Of a DNA stretch of 64,000 bases, positions 61,532 to 64,000 are shown piece after piece. The DNA is from a bacterium (GTDB taxonomy: Bacteria; Bacillota; Clostridia; Lachnospirales; Lachnospiraceae). The notes below the pieces were generated by a model, which was not told where the DNA came from, ran no database searches, and saw nothing but the letters and a program-made list of their open reading frames with translations. Location: the NCBI GenBank assembly GCA_023663725.1, contig JAMPGX010000006.1, forward strand, positions 88,776 through 152,775. Reading direction: 5' to 3'. Within the stretch, counting starts at the first letter, position 1; each line of letters opens with the position of its first letter. Position numbers and translations under genes: made by a program.

Positions 61532-62374
61532 CTACTGTGGCCTCTCCAATGTCAATCTTCCCAGCCTTCCGCTGCGAAAGTCCTCTATCAAAATGGAGGC
61601 CGCTTTCTCCAGATCCAGAATCTGGCCCTTGCTATAGCATCCTCTGCTTTGAGCCACCTGAGCAAGAACCTGAGAAGACTCCCCCATTCCCTCAATAGCA
61701 TACCGCTGAGGCAATGCCTGAGGATACAACTGCTGCAGACAACTGATCAGATCACAGGCCAATTCATCCAAAATAACCACCTCGTCATTCATGGAGCCTA
61801 TAAATGCCAGTCTCATTCCGATCTGCTGATCCTCAAATTTAGGCCACAAAATCCCCGGAGTATCTAACAGTTCCAGAGCCTTATTGATACGAATCCACTG
61901 TTTCCCTTTGGTCACACCTGGCTTATTTCCCGTTTTGGTACATGCTTTTCCTGCAAATGAATTGATAAATGTAGACTTTCCCACATTGGGAATACCCACC
62001 ACCATGGCCCGAATCGGACGGTTTACAATACCTTTTCTGCGATCCCGCTCAAGCTTCTCGCCACAGGCTTCGTTTGCGAGTCCCTGAATGGATTTTATGC
62101 CGCTGCCCGTCTTGGAATTAACCCCCAGAACATATGCCCTCTGCTCTTCAAAATAGTGAATCCACTGCCTGTTGTAAACAGGATCCGCCAGATCCGATTT
62201 ATTTAACAACACAATCCGAGCTTTTCCCGCCGCCAGTTTGTTCATATCAGGATTACGGCTGCTGAGAGGTATGCGGGCATCGACCAGTTCGATGACCAGA
62301 TCAATCAGCTTCATATTTTCCTGCATCATCCGGACCGCCTTAGTCATATGCCCCGGATACCATTGATAATTCAT
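61532..62374 (-). CDS. rbgA: Ribosome-assembly GTPase RbgA (YlqF)
   Basis: The 280-residue circularly permuted GTPase starts MNYQWYPGHMTKAVRMM and has the order NKSD (G4), then GIPNVGKSTFIN (G1), and DTPG (G3), the YlqF hallmark. It is needed for late 50S assembly. ATG 62374 is chosen because the family begins there. It lies between two signal peptidase genes, near rplS, as in many Firmicutes. Confidence 0.96.
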   Translation of the reverse strand: MNYQWYPGHMTKAVRMMQENMKLIDLVIELVDARIPLSSRNPDMNKLAAGKARIVLLNKSDLADPVYNRQWIHYFEEQRAYVLGVNSKTGSGIKSIQGLANEACGEKLERDRRKGIVNRPIRAMVVGIPNVGKSTFINSFAGKACTKTGNKPGVTKGKQWIRINKALELLDTPGILWPKFEDQQIGMRLAFIGSMNDEVVILDELACDLISCLQQLYPQALPQRYAIEGMGESSQVLAQVAQSRGCYSKGQILDLEKAASILIEDFRSGRLGRLTLERPQ

Positions 62375-62413
62375 AGATTCTCTATGTCCCTCCCGCACCA
62401 ATCAAATACACGG

Positions 62414-62998
62414 TTACTGCACCAGACCCATACCGGCTTCATCACTCCCCAGATGCAGCCAAGCTTCCCCGATAATATCCCGCTCCTTTACCGGTCCTAT
62501 ATCGGCGGAACGGCTATCCTCACTGCTTCCCGGATTATCTCCGATACAGAAGTATTCATCCAGCTCCAGCACAAGCTCTCCCTCGGCTATACCTGGTTCC
62601 ATGATTTTCATGTCAACCCAGGAACTGGCTATACCATTGACATACAGTATGCCATTTTGTATCAGTACAGTATCCCCCGGCACAGCCACCACACGCTTGA
62701 TATAATAGTGAGTATTTGTATTGCCATTGGGTAAAAACACTACTACATCACCCGTCTTCGGAGTTGACAGAAGATAACTGAAGCGGTTAATATATACTCT
62801 CTGCCCATTATACAAGTGAGGCTCCATGGACATACCCACCATGTTGGTATATGTGCCAAAAAAGAAAGTCAACACCACTGCGATAAACACTGCGGCCATC
62901 ATGCCAAACAGTACAACAAGCACTTCTCGAACGGCGGAGGAGCTGATCTTTTTTTTCCGCCTGTAAAAGCTCAGGCCTTTGTTACGCAGCACTGCCAT
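62414..62998 (-). CDS. lepB: Signal peptidase I (second copy)
   Basis: A 194-residue type I signal peptidase, with one helix near 25-47, VGMSMEPHLYNGQ (Ser near 55), YYIKRVVAVPGD (Lys near 98) and GDNPGSSEDSR. It differs clearly from the other copy, for example in the YIDKIT/YINRFS region and the longer lysine-rich N-terminus, so the two are old paralogues rather than a recent duplication. Confidence 0.95.
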   Translation of the reverse strand: MAVLRNKGLSFYRRKKKISSSAVREVLVVLFGMMAAVFIAVVLTFFFGTYTNMVGMSMEPHLYNGQRVYINRFSYLLSTPKTGDVVVFLPNGNTNTHYYIKRVVAVPGDTVLIQNGILYVNGIASSWVDMKIMEPGIAEGELVLELDEYFCIGDNPGSSEDSRSADIGPVKERDIIGEAWLHLGSDEAGMGLVQ

Positions 62999-63103
62999 CC
63001 CTCCTAAAACAATCTAAGCACAATCATATAGCTTCAACGCTTCTGGTTCAAAGCCATAAAATACAGAGCATTTTTCCCATTATAACATATTCTGTAGAAA
63101 TAG

Positions 63104-63133
63104 AAAAGGACAACTACAAAAAAGTAATTGTCC
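63104..63133 (-). terminator. Terminator after rplS
   Basis: A 10-bp stem (63108-63117 with 63124-63133, one G-U pair) and a T-rich tail on the minus strand lie just after the rplS stop. Confidence 0.75.
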
Positions 63134-63145
63134 CATTCAGGCAGA

Positions 63146-63493
63146 TTATCTAACTAACTCTTTTACCTTAGCTTTCTTACCCACGCGATCCCTCAAGTAG
63201 TTCAGCTTAGCACGTCTTACTTTACCTTTTCTGACCACCTCAATCTTTTCCACATTAGGGGAATGTATGGGCCATGTCTTTTCGACGCCAATACCATTAG
63301 AAGTCTTTCTCACGGTAAAAGTCTCCCGATTGCTGCCGCCCTGTCGCTTCAGAACCACACCCTCAAACACCTGAATCCTTTCACGGTTTCCCTCCTTGAT
63401 CTTGCCGTATACTTTAATCGTATCACCCACCGCAAAATCATCCACAGCAGCTTTCATCTGTTGCTGCTCAATCTCTTTGATAATATCGCTCAT
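63146..63493 (-). CDS. rplS: 50S ribosomal protein L19
   Basis: The 115-residue protein matches L19 throughout: [78 protein letters not shown]-type sequence. It sits at the 30S-50S interface. AGGAGG precedes ATG. It has its own promoter and a terminator, at the head of the rbgA region. Confidence 0.98.
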   Translation of the reverse strand: MSDIIKEIEQQQMKAAVDDFAVGDTIKVYGKIKEGNRERIQVFEGVVLKRQGGSNRETFTVRKTSNGIGVEKTWPIHSPNVEKIEVVRKGKVRRAKLNYLRDRVGKKAKVKELVR

Positions 63494-63570
63494 AATAAAA
63501 CCTCCTGTATATACTTGATGTTCTTAATACATTTTGTAACAGAGGACCATCTCATTTACGCAACGCTAAA

Positions 63571-63599
63571 ATTTTATCACACTATTCATAATATTGCAA
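63571..63599 (-). promoter_or_regulatory. Sigma-A promoter of rplS
   Basis: Minus-strand TTGCAA (63599-63594) and TAAAAT (63576-63571), 17-bp spacer; the leader is about 70 bases. Confidence 0.8.
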
Positions 63600-63705
63600 G
63601 TCCTTTTTGGCAAATATTATCTATTATATTTCACTGCTCTGGTCAATTTATCATAGACTTTTCAGAGCCCGTATGATATACTCATGACAAAAGGAGGTGA
63701 ATTTT

Positions 63706-64000
63706 ATGCAAGATGAACAACTGCTGCAAGCTCTGTCCAATATGATGGATCAGAAGCTTGAGCCAGTCACCAAACAGCTGGACAACATGGACAGTCGCTT
63801 GGACAACATAGACAGCCGCCTGGACAACATGGATAGTCGCCTGGACAACATGGATAGCCGCTTGGACAACATGGATAGCCGCCTGGACAACATGGATGGC
63901 CGCTTGGACAACATGGACAGCCGTTTGGACAACATGGATGGCCGCTTGGACAACATGGATGGCCGCTTGGACAACATGGATGGCCGCTTGGACAACATGG
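63706..64000 (+). CDS. Coiled-coil protein with heptad tandem repeats (partial at right edge)
   Basis: The plus-strand frame starts at ATG 63706 with AAAGGAGGTGA 6 bases upstream and stays open to the window end (98 codons). After MQDEQLLQALSNMMDQKLEPVTKQ, the sequence is a heptad repeat of LDNMDSR or LDNMDGR from residue 25, ideal for a long coiled coil. A minus-strand open frame over the same bases is a shadow of the repeat. I do not recognise a function; similar small coiled-coil proteins are common in Lachnospiraceae. Confidence 0.85.
   Translation, partial: MQDEQLLQALSNMMDQKLEPVTKQLDNMDSRLDNIDSRLDNMDSRLDNMDSRLDNMDSRLDNMDGRLDNMDSRLDNMDGRLDNMDGRLDNMDGRLDNM
63778..64000 (+). repeat. 21-bp tandem repeat, more than ten copies, continuing beyond the window
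   Basis: Units of 21 bp (CTGGACAACATGGATAGCCGC and near variants) repeat head to tail to the end of the window, each encoding one heptad. Most differences are synonymous or Ser/Gly, so the array looks recently expanded. Confidence 0.95.

Noticed and set aside
63750-63998. Minus-strand open frame of 82 codons with repeated LSMLSKR units
   Set aside because: It is the antisense shadow of the 21-bp repeat; the plus-strand frame has a strong ribosome site and ideal heptads.

Overview
The window looks like a chromosomal segment of a spore-forming, anaerobic, gut-type clostridium, most likely Lachnospiraceae. Evidence: spoIVA, a class III (oxygen-sensitive) ribonucleotide reductase, a tyrosyl T-box leader, sigma-A promoters with 17-bp spacers, AGGAGG-type ribosome sites, and the neighbourhoods rplS-lepB-rbgA-lepB-rnhB and DUF512-der-plsY-gpsA. 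I see no tRNA, rRNA or CRISPR array.

1-19,050 (minus strand): a complete Wzx/Wzy-type capsule or exopolysaccharide operon. In transcription order: PHP tyrosine phosphatase, chain-length protein, tyrosine kinase, class B sortase, LytR-CpsA-Psr ligase, a small surface protein with a PKTGD-type sorting tail, priming glycosyl-phosphate transferase, a LoaP-type NusG paralogue, then an AT-rich variable part. The variable part holds a PssD/PssE transferase pair, pyruvyl transferase, FrhB-like iron-sulfur protein, IspD-like cytidylyltransferase, SIS isomerase, Wzy, NeuB-like synthase, NeuA-HAD fusion, TagF-like transferase, Wzx, and the start of a probable sialyltransferase at the window edge. Composition changes just after loaP, as if a serotype cassette sits behind a conserved regulatory and priming module.

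19,051-20,177: the most interesting site. Two exact 27-bp inverted repeats (19122-19148 and 19300-19326) bracket a 151-bp spacer directly upstream of the capsule operon, and the second copy overlaps the stop codon of an adjacent tyrosine recombinase gene. This has the form of an invertible promoter (inverton) switching the capsule. With loaP in the operon it resembles, with unrelated parts, the Bacteroides arrangement of an invertible promoter plus UpxY.

20,178-24,270: dut flanked by two inverted copies of a MITE-like element, then nrdG and nrdD with a strong promoter and two NrdR boxes 31 bp apart. 24,270-33,200: WYL regulator, HAD phosphatase, small membrane protein, MutS-like ATPase, a purine/pyrimidine salvage operon (permease, amidohydrolase, cytidine deaminase, purine nucleoside phosphorylase) and an XRE-VOC fusion. 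33,200-43,300: a decayed Rpn-type gene, spoIVA, T-box-tyrS, a large lipoprotein behind an 11-bp triple repeat, an ECF sigma/anti-sigma pair, and a VWA-MoxR pair. 43,500-53,200: metF, a second large lipoprotein with a small exported protein, gpsA-plsY-der-DUF512 and a divergent ribose-phosphate pyrophosphokinase gene. 53,250-64,000: two-component system, pgeF, yraN, an orphan FlhB-tail/FliK-like pair, rnhB, two signal peptidases around rbgA, rplS, and the start of a plus-strand coiled-coil gene made of 21-bp tandem repeats.
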